Shown: positions 9,883 through 20,282 of the stretch, one piece after another
Layout: every line of letters begins with the position of its first letter
How positions within the stretch are numbered: the stretch's first letter is position 1
Made by a program: the position numbers and the translations under genes
DNA from: Rhodoferax sp.
GTDB lineage: Bacteria; Pseudomonadota; Gammaproteobacteria; Burkholderiales; Burkholderiaceae_C
Assembly: GCA_008015235.1 (NCBI GenBank)
Contig: SSFF01000011.1
Location: 1 to 64,000 of the forward strand
Reading direction: 5' to 3'
Length of the DNA: 64,000 nt
The notes under the pieces: generated by a model
The model's input: only the letters and a program-made list of their open reading frames with translations
Database searches by the model: none
Told to the model about the DNA's origin: nothing

Positions 9883-9985
9883 GCACTGAGTTTAGCGCCT
9901 TGCCCGCCCCGGCCGGGCCCTATGCCTCCCTAATTTGTCCCCCTAATCCGGAAGCCCAGGCTTTCGCTTCCCCGGAAAAATTGCT

Positions 9986-11350
9986 ATGGCTTCCGCCCTC
10001 TCCGACAAACTTTCCCGACTGGTCAAAGAACTGCGTGGCCAGGCCCGCATCACCGAGGCCAATGTGTCCGACATGCTGCGCGAGGTGCGCATGGCCTTGT
10101 TGGAGGCCGATGTGGCGCTGCCGGTGGTGCGCGACTTCGTGGCGCGGGTGAAGGAGAAGGCCCTGGGTGAAGAGGTCATGGGTTCGCTGCAGCCGGGCCA
10201 GGTGCTGGTGAGCATCGTCAGCAAGGAGCTGGCCGCCACCATGGGCGAGGGTGTGAGCGACATCAACCTCGCCACCCAGCCGCCCGCGGTCATCCTGATG
10301 GCCGGTCTGCAAGGTGCGGGTAAAACCACCACCACGGCCAAGCTGGCCAAGCACCTGATCGAAAAGCGCAAGAAAAAGGTGCTGACGGTGTCTGGTGACG
10401 TGTACCGCCCGGCGGCCATCGAGCAGCTCAAGACGGTGACGGCCCAGGCCGGGGCCGAGTGGTTCCCGTCCAGCCCGGACCAGAAGCCCGTGGACATTGG
10501 CCGCGCTGCGCTCGACTATGCCAAGAAGCACTTCTTCGACGTGCTGCTTGTCGACACCGCCGGCCGCCTGGCCATCGACGAAGCGCTGATGCTGGAGATC
10601 AAGAACCTGCACGCGGCCTTGAATCCGGTGGAAACCCTGTTCGTGGTCGATGCCATGCAGGGCCAGGATGCGGCCAACACCGCCCGGGCCTTCAAGGAAG
10701 CGCTGCCGCTGACCGGCATTGTGCTGACCAAGCTCGACGGTGATTCGCGCGGCGGTGCGGCCTTGTCGGTGCGCCAGATCACCGGTGCTCCGATCAAGTT
10801 TGCCGGTGTCAGCGAAAAGATCGACGGCCTGGAGGTGTTCGACGCCGAGCGCCACGCTGGGCGCATCCTGGGCATGGGCGATATCGTGGCGCTGGTGGAG
10901 CAGGTCACGGCCGGGGTCGACATCGAGGCTGCCAAGAAACTGGCCGAAAAGGTCAAGGGCGGTGGCGGCTTTGACCTCAACGATTTCCTGGCCCAGCTGC
11001 AGCAGATGAAGCAGATGGGGGGCTTGTCCAGCCTGATGGACAAGCTGCCGTCGCAGCTGGCGGCCAAGGCCGGCCAGGTGGACATGGACAAGGCCGAGCG
11101 CGACATCAAGCGCAAGGAAGGCATCATCTGCTCCATGACCAAACTGGAGCGTCGCAAGCCCGAACTCATCAAGGCCACGCGCAAGCGCCGCATCGCGGCT
11201 GGTGCTGGTGTGCAGGTGCAGGAAGTCAACCGCCTGCTCAAGGAATTCGAGCAGATGCAGGAGATGATGAAGAAGATGAAGGGCGGCGGTCTGATGAAGA
11301 TGATGAAGCGCATGGGCGGCATGAAGGGCATGCCCAAGATGCCGTTCTGA
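9986..11350 (+). CDS. ffh: Signal recognition particle protein Ffh
   Basis: GLQGAGKTTTTAKLAKHL G1, DTAGRLAIDE, TKLDGDSRGGAALS, Met-rich C-terminus (MQEMMKKMKGGGLMKMMKRMGGMKGMPKMPF). Confidence 0.98.
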   Translation: MASALSDKLSRLVKELRGQARITEANVSDMLREVRMALLEADVALPVVRDFVARVKEKALGEEVMGSLQPGQVLVSIVSKELAATMGEGVSDINLATQPPAVILMAGLQGAGKTTTTAKLAKHLIEKRKKKVLTVSGDVYRPAAIEQLKTVTAQAGAEWFPSSPDQKPVDIGRAALDYAKKHFFDVLLVDTAGRLAIDEALMLEIKNLHAALNPVETLFVVDAMQGQDAANTARAFKEALPLTGIVLTKLDGDSRGGAALSVRQITGAPIKFAGVSEKIDGLEVFDAERHAGRILGMGDIVALVEQVTAGVDIEAAKKLAEKVKGGGGFDLNDFLAQLQQMKQMGGLSSLMDKLPSQLAAKAGQVDMDKAERDIKRKEGIICSMTKLERRKPELIKATRKRRIAAGAGVQVQEVNRLLKEFEQMQEMMKKMKGGGLMKMMKRMGGMKGMPKMPF

Positions 11351-11417
11351 CGCTTGTTGTCGGTCCTGGGCTGTGGCCGGGAAGTCGTTTAAAAAATAGA
11401 ATGGACTGGCTGCTGCA

Positions 11418-12227
11418 GTGCACTGCGGCAGTTTTATTCAACCCATGATGCGGCCTGGGAGGGCAGCGATGAAACCGAGGTGGGGGCTGTTCGCGGTGGT
11501 GTTTGCCGTGCTGCTGGGCGGCAGCTTGGCCGCGTGTGCGCGCGAGCTGCGCATCGTGACCATCGAGTCTGCTCCGTTTGGCTTTGTCGGCGAGGACGGC
11601 AAACCCACCGGCATGATGTTTGAGATCGGCAACCTGATTGCTGCCGAGGCCGGGTTCACTGCGTCGAACCAGATAGAGCCCTACCAGCGCACGGCGCTTT
11701 CGGTGGTGCGCGGCGAGGCTGATTTCGTGCTGCGCTATGGCAACCCGGAACTGGCCCAGGGCGCCATTGCTGTGACCCGGGTGCTGGGCTTGCCGACCAT
11801 CATCGTCAGCAAGGCCCCGACCACCTGGCGCTCGTTGTCCGAGTTGTCAGGCAAAACCGTGGCCGTGCCGCGTGGCGGGCGTTTCGATGCCACGTTTGAT
11901 GCCGATACATCGATCCACAGGTACGAGGTCAACGACTATGCCCAGAGCCTGCGCATGCTGCTGCAGAACAGGCTGGACGCCGGCATTGGCTCGTCTGTCG
12001 GTCTGTACTACAACGCCAGCAAGCTCGGTATCCGCAAGGAGCAGTTGGGTACGCCCCTGGTGCTCAGCACCCAGTATTTCGAACTATTCTTCTCGAAAGC
12101 CAACGCCGACCCTGCCATCCTGGCGGCCTTGAAGGAGGCGGTAGCGCGGCTGGAGAAGCGCAATGCCCTGCAGAAAATCGTCGACAAGTACGTCAAGGAC
12201 TTCAACTGGGCGCTGACACCCAAATAA
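11418..12227 (+). CDS. Periplasmic substrate-binding protein (SBP family 3-like)
   Basis: Signal peptide then ELRIVTIESAPFGFVGEDGKPTGMMFEIGNLIA; start may be 11469 (MKPRWG). Confidence 0.8.
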   Translation: MHCGSFIQPMMRPGRAAMKPRWGLFAVVFAVLLGGSLAACARELRIVTIESAPFGFVGEDGKPTGMMFEIGNLIAAEAGFTASNQIEPYQRTALSVVRGEADFVLRYGNPELAQGAIAVTRVLGLPTIIVSKAPTTWRSLSELSGKTVAVPRGGRFDATFDADTSIHRYEVNDYAQSLRMLLQNRLDAGIGSSVGLYYNASKLGIRKEQLGTPLVLSTQYFELFFSKANADPAILAALKEAVARLEKRNALQKIVDKYVKDFNWALTPK

Positions 12228-12279
12228 GGCAGGTCCGAAAATCGGCCCGCAGGTGCCTGGTTTATGGGTGTTTTGGGTT

Positions 12280-12324
12280 GCTGGCCCGCACAGGATATGC
12301 GTAAACAGCTAGTAAATTCATAGC
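12280..12324 (+). repeat. Dispersed ~45-bp repeat, copy 1
   Basis: GCTGGCCCGCACAGGATATGCGTAAACAGCTAGTAAATTCATAGC. Confidence 0.8.
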
Positions 12325-12327
12325 GAC

Positions 12328-13842
12328 TCAGAGCATGCGCCCGGTCTTCACAAAGCGGTCGTGCCAGGACAGGGCCTCGCTCAGGATGTGCGGGGTGTGG
12401 CGTCCGGGGGCTTCTTTCATGGCCCGGTCAAAGTAGTCGCGCAGGGCTGGGCGGAAGTCGGGGTGGGCGCAGTTGTCGATGACCAGTTGTGCCCGCTGCG
12501 TCGGCGATTTGCCGCGCAGGTCGGCCAGGCCCTGTTCGGTGACGATGATTTCCACATCGTGCTCGGTGTGGTCGGTGTGCGAGACCATGGGCACGATGCA
12601 GGAAATGGCCCCATCCTTGGCGGTGGACGGCGTCATGAAGAAGGACAGGTAGGCATTGCGCGCAAAGTCACCCGAGCCGCCAATGCCGTTCATGATGCCC
12701 GAGCCCATGATGTGGGTGGAGTTCACGTTGCCGTAGATGTCGGCCTCGATCATCGCGTTCATGGCGATCAGCCCCAGGCGCCGGATGACTTCGGGGTGGT
12801 TGCTCATTTCCTGCGGGCGCAGCACGATGCGTTCGCGGTAGAAGCCGATGTTGGTGTTGAAGTCTTCGAGTGCTGCCGGGCTGAAGGACAGCGCCGTGGC
12901 CGAAGCCATGGTCAGCTTGCCCGACTTCAGCATTTCCAGCATGCCGTCCTGCAGCACCTCGGTGTAGGCCGTCATGTTGTTGAAGGGGCCCTTGTTCAGG
13001 CCAATCAGCACGGCGTTGGCGATATTGCCGACGCCGCTTTGCAGCGGCAGCAGGTCGGGCGGCAGGCGCCCGGCGTCTACTTCCTGTTGCAGGAAACGGA
13101 TGATGTGGCCGGCAATGCGCTCGGAGTTGTCGTCGGGTGCCGCAAACGGCGAGTTGCGGTCGTGTTCGCTGGTTTCCACCACGGCAATCACCTTGGCCGG
13201 GTCGCAGTGCAGGTAGTGGTTGCCAATGCGGTCGCCCGCGGCCACCAGCGGAATCGGGCGGCGCTGCGGCGGAATGCGCGTGCCGTAGTAGATGTCGTGC
13301 ATGCCCTCCAGCCCGGGGTTTTGCTGGTGGTTCACCTCCAGGATGATGTGGTCGGCCAGATCGAGCCAGGTCTTGTTGTTGCCGACCGAGGACGAGGGGA
13401 TCAGCATGCCGTCTTCGCGGATGCCGGCCACTTCGACCACCGCCACCTTGAGCTGGCCGAGGAAACCGAACCAAGCCAGCTGCGCCACGTGCGAGAGGTG
13501 GATGTCGGTGTACTGCATCTGCCCGGCGTTGATCTGCTTGCGCACCGTCGGGTCGGACTGGTAGGGCAGGCGCATGGCAATGCCCTGGGCCTTGGCCAGC
13601 ACGCCATCGAGTTCGGGCGCGGTGGATGCGCCGGTCCACAGGCCAATCTGGAAGTCTTCACCGGCAGCATGGAGCTGTTCCATGCGTTTGGCCAGCGCCT
13701 GGGGCACCGCCTTGGGATGCCCGGACCCGGTAAAGCCGCTCATGCCGACGTTGGCCCCCGCGGGAATCAGCGCGGCCGCTGCTTCGGCCGACATGACTTT
13801 GGCCAGGTAATCCGGGTGTTGAATGCGCGACGCTGTGGTCAT
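12328..13842 (-). CDS. Acetyl-CoA hydrolase/succinate CoA-transferase family protein
   Basis: 504 aa with GMSGFTGSGHPKAVPQAL and VSHTDHTEHDVEIIVTEQGLADLRGKSPTQRA. Confidence 0.9.
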   Translation of the reverse strand: MTTASRIQHPDYLAKVMSAEAAAALIPAGANVGMSGFTGSGHPKAVPQALAKRMEQLHAAGEDFQIGLWTGASTAPELDGVLAKAQGIAMRLPYQSDPTVRKQINAGQMQYTDIHLSHVAQLAWFGFLGQLKVAVVEVAGIREDGMLIPSSSVGNNKTWLDLADHIILEVNHQQNPGLEGMHDIYYGTRIPPQRRPIPLVAAGDRIGNHYLHCDPAKVIAVVETSEHDRNSPFAAPDDNSERIAGHIIRFLQQEVDAGRLPPDLLPLQSGVGNIANAVLIGLNKGPFNNMTAYTEVLQDGMLEMLKSGKLTMASATALSFSPAALEDFNTNIGFYRERIVLRPQEMSNHPEVIRRLGLIAMNAMIEADIYGNVNSTHIMGSGIMNGIGGSGDFARNAYLSFFMTPSTAKDGAISCIVPMVSHTDHTEHDVEIIVTEQGLADLRGKSPTQRAQLVIDNCAHPDFRPALRDYFDRAMKEAPGRHTPHILSEALSWHDRFVKTGRML

Positions 13843-13952
13843 TGGTTTGCATGCTCCTGTGTGGGGCGGAGTCCAACGCCCGCCCAGCTTTCAGGCTGCC
13901 ATCATACGATGCGAACTAGGGTTTACCCTTATGTCTGGGCAAAAACCCCGTA

Positions 13953-15293
13953 TCAGACTCCGGCAGTTTCCGCCGTCAGCACTTCACCGCGAAGGGTGTA
14001 GGTCCGGGTGTCGGTGATCTTGACGTCCACCATCTGGCCGATCAGGCGTTCGGGTGCAGCGAAGTTGACCACGCGGTTGCACTCGGTGCGCCCCATCAGC
14101 TCCCCGGCGTCGCGCTTGGAGCGGCCTTCCACCAGCAGGCGCTGGGTGCTGCCACGCAGGCTTTCGCTGATGCGGCTGATGTTGGCGTTGATGTTGGCCT
14201 GCACTTCCTGCAGGCGGCGCAGCTTGACCTCGTGCGGGGTGTCGTCTTGCAGGTTGGCCGCCGGCGTGCCGGGGCGCGGGCTGAAGATGAAGCTGAAGCT
14301 GTTGTCGAACACCACGTCGTCCATCAGCTTCATGAGCTTGGCGTGGTCCTCTTCGGTTTCGCCGGGGAATCCGACGATGAAGTCCGAGCTCATGCGCAGG
14401 TCGGGGCGGATGGCGCGCAGCTTGCGCACGGTGCTCTTGTATTCCATGGCGGTGTAGCCGCGCTTCATGGCCATCAGAATCTTGTCGCTGCCGTGCTGCA
14501 CCGGCAGGTGCAGGTGGCTCACCAGTTTGGGCAGTTTGTCGTAGGCGGCAATCAGGCTGGGCGTGAACTCGTTGGGGTGGCTGGTGGTGAAGCGCAGGCG
14601 CTCGATGCCGGGAATGTCGCTCACATATTCCAGCAGGGTGGCAAAGTCGGCCATCTCGGCGGTATCGCCCATGGTGCCGCGCCAGGCGTTGACGTTCTGG
14701 CCCAGCAGGGTGATTTCTTTCACGCCCTGGTCGGCCAGGCCCGCCACTTCCACCAACACGTCCTCGAACGGGCGATTGATTTCGGTGCCGCGGGTGTAGG
14801 GCACCACGCAGTAGCTGCAGTACTTGTTGCAGCCTTCCATGATGCTCACAAACGCGGATGCGCCTTCGACCTTGGCCGGGGGCAGGTGGTCGAACTTCTC
14901 GATCTCGGGGAAGCTGATGTCCACCTGGGAGCGGTCTTGTACCCGGCGCGCTTCCAGCAACTCGGGCAGGCGGTGCAGGGTCTGCGGGCCGAACACCACG
15001 TCCACATAGGGCGCACGCTTGATGATTTCTTCGCCCTCTTGGCTGGCGACGCAGCCGCCGACGCCAATCTGCACGCCTTTGGCCTTGAGGTGCTTGACGC
15101 GGCCGAGGTCGGAAAACACCTTTTCCTGCGCCTTTTCGCGCACCGAGCAGGTGTTGAAGAGGATGAGATCGGCCTCGTCCACGTTGTCGGTGGGCTCATA
15201 ACCTTGGGCCGCGCCCAGCACGTCGGCCATCTTGTCCGAGTCGTATTCGTTCATCTGGCAGCCGAAGGTTTTGATGAATACTTTTTTCGACAT
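13953..15293 (-). CDS. miaB: tRNA-2-methylthio-N6-dimethylallyladenosine synthase MiaB
   Basis: [15 protein letters not shown], radical-SAM [16 protein letters not shown]-terminal TRAM-like region. Confidence 0.96.
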   Translation of the reverse strand: MSKKVFIKTFGCQMNEYDSDKMADVLGAAQGYEPTDNVDEADLILFNTCSVREKAQEKVFSDLGRVKHLKAKGVQIGVGGCVASQEGEEIIKRAPYVDVVFGPQTLHRLPELLEARRVQDRSQVDISFPEIEKFDHLPPAKVEGASAFVSIMEGCNKYCSYCVVPYTRGTEINRPFEDVLVEVAGLADQGVKEITLLGQNVNAWRGTMGDTAEMADFATLLEYVSDIPGIERLRFTTSHPNEFTPSLIAAYDKLPKLVSHLHLPVQHGSDKILMAMKRGYTAMEYKSTVRKLRAIRPDLRMSSDFIVGFPGETEEDHAKLMKLMDDVVFDNSFSFIFSPRPGTPAANLQDDTPHEVKLRRLQEVQANINANISRISESLRGSTQRLLVEGRSKRDAGELMGRTECNRVVNFAAPERLIGQMVDVKITDTRTYTLRGEVLTAETAGV

Positions 15294-15302
15294 GGTATTG
15301 CA

Positions 15303-15350
15303 GTCGCTATGAAAATGGGAGCTACACCCGCAATTTTTGTGCGGGATGGG
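15303..15350 (-). repeat. Dispersed ~45-bp repeat, copy 2 (reverse orientation)
   Basis: Reverse complement ...CCCGCACAAAAATTGCGGGTGTAGCTCCCATTTTCATAGCGAC. Confidence 0.65.
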
Positions 15351-15384
15351 ACAGGATTTCCCCCCTGAATGGGGCGATTGGGCC

Positions 15385-15759
15385 TCAGTTGCCGGAGGCC
15401 GGGGGTGCCGCAGGGGTGCCGGTTTGCTGCTTTTTCAGCACGGCGGCCCGTTCGGCCGCATTGAGGATCCACACTTCGTGCAGCATGCCTTGGGGCTCAC
15501 GCACATAGGCCACCAGCAGCGACTGACCTGACAGTGCGCCAGACATCACCATCATGTTGTTTTCGGCCCGGATGCGGGCGCCGGGCGAGAGCCGGTCCAC
15601 CTTGCCGTCCATCAGCACCTCGGGGGGCAGGGTCACTCGCATGACGCCCAGCTTTGCGTTGCCGGGAATGGTCTGGCGGATGATGTCCTGTGCCTGGGCA
15701 GCGCCCAGGGCCAGGACGAAGGCCACAGGGGCCAGGAAGGTACGGAGGCAGCGGTTCAT
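15385..15759 (-). CDS. Hypothetical periplasmic protein
   Basis: 124 aa with a clear signal peptide ([24 protein letters not shown]); no family recognised. Confidence 0.65.
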   Translation of the reverse strand: MNRCLRTFLAPVAFVLALGAAQAQDIIRQTIPGNAKLGVMRVTLPPEVLMDGKVDRLSPGARIRAENNMMVMSGALSGQSLLVAYVREPQGMLHEVWILNAAERAAVLKKQQTGTPAAPPASGN

Positions 15760-15859
15760 GGTGACTATCCAGAGGCTGAAAAGGGCGTAATTTTAGCGGC
15801 TGGGGGATCGGCGACAATCCGAGCCCAACGCGGTCCCACCGTAACCGAGCTGTAACTCC

Positions 15860-17302
15860 ATGACGAATCCTGTTTCCAATGCTTCCATTACCAGTGTTGT
15901 CCTGTGCGGCGGTAGCGGCACGCGCCTGTGGCCGCTGTCGCGCAAGAGCCTGCCCAAGCAGTTTGTGCCGCTGGTGGGTGGCAGGAGCCTGCTGGCACTG
16001 ACGCTGGAGCGCGCCGCCCTGGTCGGCCCCCACGCGCTGGTGGTGGCCAGCGAAGACCACCGCTTTTTGGTGCAGGAGTGCGTGGAGCATGCCGGTGTGG
16101 ATGCCGCCAGCACCATCCTGTTGGAGCCCGTGGCACGCAACACCGCCGCGGCCATGGCCTGGGCTGCGTTGAATGCTCAGCCGCAGGACCTGCTGCTGTT
16201 TCTGCCCGCTGACCACCACATCCCCGACGCCCAGGCCTTTGCCGACACCGTGCGCCGCGGGGCCGCTGCGGCTGCGGCCGGCGCCATCGTCACCTTTGGC
16301 GTTCAGCCCAGCTTTCCGAGCACGGCCTACGGCTACATCCAGCAGGGCGATGCGTTGGGGGCCGACCCGCATGCTCGCGCTGTGCGCCGCTTCATTGAAA
16401 AGCCCAATGCCGAGCGTGCTCAGGCCCTGTTGCTTGAAGGCGGCCATTTCTGGAATGCGGGCGTGTTCCTGTGCCGTGCCGACGTGCTGCTGGCCGGGCT
16501 GAACAGGCATGCGAGCGACATTGCCCAGGCCTGCCGTGCTGCCTATGCCACGCAGAGCGCCGACGGCGACTTCCGCCGCATCGACGTCACTGCCTTTGCC
16601 ACCTGCCGCAGCGAAAGCATCGACTACGCGCTCATGGAGCACGCCGCGCAAACGGCAGGTGCCGTGGCCGTGGTGCCCTTTACCGGTGCCTGGAGCGACG
16701 TCGGCAGCTGGAATGCCGTGGCCGATCTGAGCCCCGCCGATGCCCAGGGCAACCGCATCCACGGTCAGGGTTTTGCCGTGAACGCCAGCAACACCTACGT
16801 GCACGCTCCCCACCGCCCGGTGGTGGCGCTGGGCACCGAGAACCTGCTGATCGTGGACACGGCCGACGCCTTGTTGGTGGCATCGAGTGCGCAGGCCGAA
16901 AAAGTGAAAGACGTGGTGGCGCTGTTGGAGAAAGAGGGCATTGCCCAGGCCCAGCACCACCGCCGCGTGGCCCGGCCCTGGGGCGCTTACGACAGCATCG
17001 ACGCGGGGGAGCGCTTCCAGGTCAAGCGCATCGTGGTCAAGCCCGGAGCCTCCCTGAGCCTGCAGAAGCACCACCACCGTGCCGAGCACTGGATTGTGGT
17101 GCGCGGCACCGCCCAGGTCACCAACGGTGACGAAACCTTGCTACTCACCGAAAACCAGAGCACTTACATCCCCGTCGGCCAGGTGCACCGTCTGGCCAAT
17201 CCCGGCAAGGTGCCACTGGAAATCATCGAAGTCCAGTCCGGCGCCTACCTGGGCGAAGACGACATCGTGCGCCTGCAGGACAACTACGGGCGCGGCGCCT
17301 GA
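15860..17302 (+). CDS. Mannose-1-phosphate guanylyltransferase / mannose-6-phosphate isomerase (bifunctional)
   Basis: VVLCGGSGTRLWPLSRKSLPKQF nucleotidyltransferase signature; C-terminal cupin RPWGAYDSIDAGERFQVKRIVVKPGASLSLQKHHHRAEHW. Confidence 0.93.
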   Translation: MTNPVSNASITSVVLCGGSGTRLWPLSRKSLPKQFVPLVGGRSLLALTLERAALVGPHALVVASEDHRFLVQECVEHAGVDAASTILLEPVARNTAAAMAWAALNAQPQDLLLFLPADHHIPDAQAFADTVRRGAAAAAAGAIVTFGVQPSFPSTAYGYIQQGDALGADPHARAVRRFIEKPNAERAQALLLEGGHFWNAGVFLCRADVLLAGLNRHASDIAQACRAAYATQSADGDFRRIDVTAFATCRSESIDYALMEHAAQTAGAVAVVPFTGAWSDVGSWNAVADLSPADAQGNRIHGQGFAVNASNTYVHAPHRPVVALGTENLLIVDTADALLVASSAQAEKVKDVVALLEKEGIAQAQHHRRVARPWGAYDSIDAGERFQVKRIVVKPGASLSLQKHHHRAEHWIVVRGTAQVTNGDETLLLTENQSTYIPVGQVHRLANPGKVPLEIIEVQSGAYLGEDDIVRLQDNYGRGA

Positions 17303-17352
17303 GCCTGAGGGTGGAGGGCGTGCGCTGCGCACGCTCATTGCGAGCCCGCAAG

Positions 17353-17389
17353 AAAAAACCCGCTGCCAGTTTCCTGGCAGCGGGTTTTT
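17353..17389. terminator. Strong intrinsic terminator, bidirectional
   Basis: AAAAACCCGCTGCCA gtttcc TGGCAGCGGGTTTTT perfect stem with A and T tracts, after the guanylyltransferase gene. Confidence 0.9.
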
Positions 17390-17396
17390 CGGTATT

Positions 17397-17473
17397 TGGT
17401 GGTCGTACCGGGACTTGAACCTGGGACATCAGCATTATGAATGCTGCGCTCTAACCAACTGAGCTATACGACC
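17397..17473 (-). tRNA. tRNA-Met (CAT)
   Basis: Reverse complement GGTCGTATAGCTCAGTTGGTTAGAGC GCAGCATTCATAATGCTG ATGTCCCAGGTTCAAGTCCCGGTACGACCACCA folds as a cloverleaf; loop TTCATAA; CCA encoded. Confidence 0.95.
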
Positions 17474-17538
17474 TAGCAAAGACCGAGATTATAGCCAAAA
17501 AATGGCGGGGTACGTCAACCCCGCCCGGCTGGCCCGGT

Positions 17539-18318
17539 TCAGCGGTGCTTGAACTCGGCCTTGCGCTTGGCGACGAAGGCGTCCATGCCTTCTTTCTGGT
17601 CTTCGGTGGCAAACAAGGCGTGGAACATGCGGCGCTCGAAGGCAATGCCGTCGGAGAGGCTGCCTTCAAACGCCTTGTTCACGGCTTCCTTGGCCGCCAT
17701 GGTGGCCATCTGCGAGAAGTCGCAGATGCTGAGGGCGGCGCCCAGGGCTTCGTCCTGCAGCTTGTCGGCCGCCACCACGCGCGCCACCAGCCCGGCACGT
17801 TCGGCTTCTTCGGCGCCCATCATGCGGCCGGTCAGGGCCAGGTCCATGGCCTTGGCCTTGCCCACGGCGCGCGGCAGGCGCTGGGTGCCACCGGCGCCGG
17901 GGATGATGCCCAGCTTGATTTCGGGCTGGCCGAATTTGGCGGTATCAGAAGCAATGATGAAGTCGCACATCATGGCCAGCTCGCAGCCGCCGCCCAGCGC
18001 AAAGCCGCTGACGGCAGCGATGACGGGTTTGCGGATGGTGAGGATGGTTTCCCAGTTGCGCGTGATGAAGTTGCCGCGGTAGGCGTCGGCAAACGTGAAC
18101 TTGGCCATGGCGGTGATGTCGGCACCGGCGGCAAAGGCCTTTTCGCTGCCGGTGATCACCATGCAGCCGATGGCCGGGTTGGCGTCAAAGGCCTTGAGTG
18201 CGTGGCCCAGCTCGTCCATGAGCTGGTCGTTCAGGGCGTTGAGCGCCTTGGGACGGTTGAGCGTGATGATGCCGACCTTTTCGGCTTCGACACGGGTGAG
18301 GATGCATTCGTAGTTCAT
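17539..18318 (-). CDS. Enoyl-CoA hydratase (crotonase family)
   Basis: [53 protein letters not shown]. Confidence 0.93.
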   Translation of the reverse strand: MNYECILTRVEAEKVGIITLNRPKALNALNDQLMDELGHALKAFDANPAIGCMVITGSEKAFAAGADITAMAKFTFADAYRGNFITRNWETILTIRKPVIAAVSGFALGGGCELAMMCDFIIASDTAKFGQPEIKLGIIPGAGGTQRLPRAVGKAKAMDLALTGRMMGAEEAERAGLVARVVAADKLQDEALGAALSICDFSQMATMAAKEAVNKAFEGSLSDGIAFERRMFHALFATEDQKEGMDAFVAKRKAEFKHR

Positions 18319-18342
18319 GGGGTCTCCTGGCGAAAAAAGGGA

Positions 18343-20223
18343 TTACGGATTCTTGGGCTTGCGGGTCTTGGGCGTGGGCTCCGCGGCGGGGACAGGCTGC
18401 AGCCAGCGGTGCAGCAATTCGGACTGCTCCACGGCCAGCTTGGGCTGGGTGTCGCCGGTCGGCAGGCGCAGGTTCAGCTTCAGCACGCGCCGGTCGCGGT
18501 GCACCAATGCGATGAGGCTGCGCTCGCTGGCGTACAGAGGCAGGTCTGCCAGGCTGGCCAGGCGCCATAGTTCATCGGGTTGTGACGCTGGCGCTACGGC
18601 CAGCCATTCGTCGCCGGCACAGAAGCCCGCCGCTTCGGCCGCGCTACCGCGCAGCACTTGGCGCACCATCACGCCGGCAGCCGGCTTGGTGCGCAGGCCC
18701 AGGCGTTGCTCCAGCGACACGGCTTCGGGCTTGTTGGCGACGCCAAACGCTTCCAGCAGGGTCAGGCAGGGCAGTGCGCGCGTGCCGTGCACCCATTGGC
18801 GCAGTTCCTTGGCAAAGCTGCGTCCGCCCAGCTGCTGCAGCACGGCGGCCACGTCGGCCTCGGTCAGCGGGCCGCCGCCAGTGCGCTCCCACAGGGCGCG
18901 CATCACGTCGTCCAGGGTGCTGCGACCTTCCTTGCGCAGGGTCAGGTCCAGACACAGGGCCACCAGCGAGCCCTTGGTGTAGTAGCTGATGGTGGCGTTG
19001 GGCGTGTTTTCGTCCTGGCGGTAGTACTTGACCCAGGCGTCGAAGCTGGCCTGGGCCACGCTTTGCACCTGCTGGCCCGGCGTTTGCTCCACCTGCTGCA
19101 GGGTTTTGGTCAGCAGCTTGAGGTAGGTGGTGTCGTCGATGAGGCCAGCGCGGCGCAGAAACAGGTCGTCGTAGTAGCTGGTGAAGCCTTCAAAGAACCA
19201 CAGCAGCGCGGTGTAGTTCTCCTGCTGGTAGTCGAAGCGGGCGAATTCGGCCGGGCGCAGCTGCTTGACGTTCCAACTGTGGAAATACTCGTGACTGATG
19301 AGCCCCAGCAGCGTGGTGTAGCCCTCGCTCTTGGCGGGCGTGGCGGCCTTGGCGTCGAGCACCGAGGCCTTGCGCGGCAGGTCGGCGCGCTGGCAGATCA
19401 GGGCCGTGGAGTTGCGGTGTTCCAAGCCACCATAGCCATCGCCCACGGCATTCAGCAGGAAGGTGTAGCTTTGGAATGGAATTGGGCGGTAGCCCGCGTC
19501 AAACTTGCGCAGTGCGCTACTCTTTTCAGAGCGATCGGCGTGCCAGAAGTCGATCTGGGCTTCGCAGATTTTCTGGGCATCGGCCAGCAGCTGGCTGCCG
19601 TCAAAAGTTGGGGGAGCACCGGCCACGACAAAGCGGTGCGGCACGCCGCGGGCTGTGAAGCTGCCGCTCCAGAAGTCCCCCGTTTCCACCGGGCAGTCGA
19701 TCAGCGCGTGGTAGTCGGGGGCGCGGTAGGTGCCAAAGCCCTCGCGGTCCACTTTCACGGGCTCCAGGCCGGTGGCCAGCTTCCAGCGCGGAGCCACATC
19801 GGGTGCCGCCACTTCCAGTTCGTGCAGCTGGTCCTCGAAGCCTTCGCAGCGCAGCAGCAGGCTGGTTCCGTTGAAGAAGCCACGGGCGCTGTCGAGCCAG
19901 GCGGTGCGTACCGAATTGTCAAAGGCGTAGACGCGGTAGCGCAGGGTCAGCGGCGCGTCGGCCTGGTTGTCGAGCTGCCAGCTGCACTTGTCGAGCTGTT
20001 GCAGCGCCACGGCCTTGCCGCCTTGGCTGGCCTGCAGCTCCTGCAGGTGCTTGGAGAACTCGCGCACCATGTAGCTGCCGGGAATCCACACCGGCAGGCG
20101 CACGGTTTGCTGCGCTTGCGGGCGCTGCAGCGTCAGGGTCACGCTGAAGAGGTGGGCGTGCAGGTCGGCGCATTCCACACGGTAGTGCACGGCGGCTGCG
20201 TTGGATGTCTTTTTGGTGGTCAA
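18343..20223 (-). CDS. M61-family peptidase (glycyl aminopeptidase-like) with PDZ domain
   Basis: HEYFHSWNVKQLRPAEFA (HExxH-like), WFFEGFTSYYDDL, C-terminal PDZ-like region. Confidence 0.88.
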   Translation of the reverse strand: MTTKKTSNAAAVHYRVECADLHAHLFSVTLTLQRPQAQQTVRLPVWIPGSYMVREFSKHLQELQASQGGKAVALQQLDKCSWQLDNQADAPLTLRYRVYAFDNSVRTAWLDSARGFFNGTSLLLRCEGFEDQLHELEVAAPDVAPRWKLATGLEPVKVDREGFGTYRAPDYHALIDCPVETGDFWSGSFTARGVPHRFVVAGAPPTFDGSQLLADAQKICEAQIDFWHADRSEKSSALRKFDAGYRPIPFQSYTFLLNAVGDGYGGLEHRNSTALICQRADLPRKASVLDAKAATPAKSEGYTTLLGLISHEYFHSWNVKQLRPAEFARFDYQQENYTALLWFFEGFTSYYDDLFLRRAGLIDDTTYLKLLTKTLQQVEQTPGQQVQSVAQASFDAWVKYYRQDENTPNATISYYTKGSLVALCLDLTLRKEGRSTLDDVMRALWERTGGGPLTEADVAAVLQQLGGRSFAKELRQWVHGTRALPCLTLLEAFGVANKPEAVSLEQRLGLRTKPAAGVMVRQVLRGSAAEAAGFCAGDEWLAVAPASQPDELWRLASLADLPLYASERSLIALVHRDRRVLKLNLRLPTGDTQPKLAVEQSELLHRWLQPVPAAEPTPKTRKPKNP

Positions 20224-20228
20224 ATCAG

Positions 20229-20274
20229 GCTCCAGCCCGCGTATGGATTGCGTAGATAGCTATAAAAACAGAAG
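20229..20274 (+). repeat. Dispersed ~45-bp repeat, copy 3
   Basis: GCTCCAGCCCGCGTATGGATTGCGTAGATAGCTATAAAAACAGAAGC. Confidence 0.78.
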
Positions 20275-20282
20275 CAAACTGG

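Noticed and set aside
15497-17089. 530-aa minus-strand ORF spanning the hypothetical protein and guanylyltransferase
   Set aside because: Mostly antisense to the guanylyltransferase; the frame is fortuitous.
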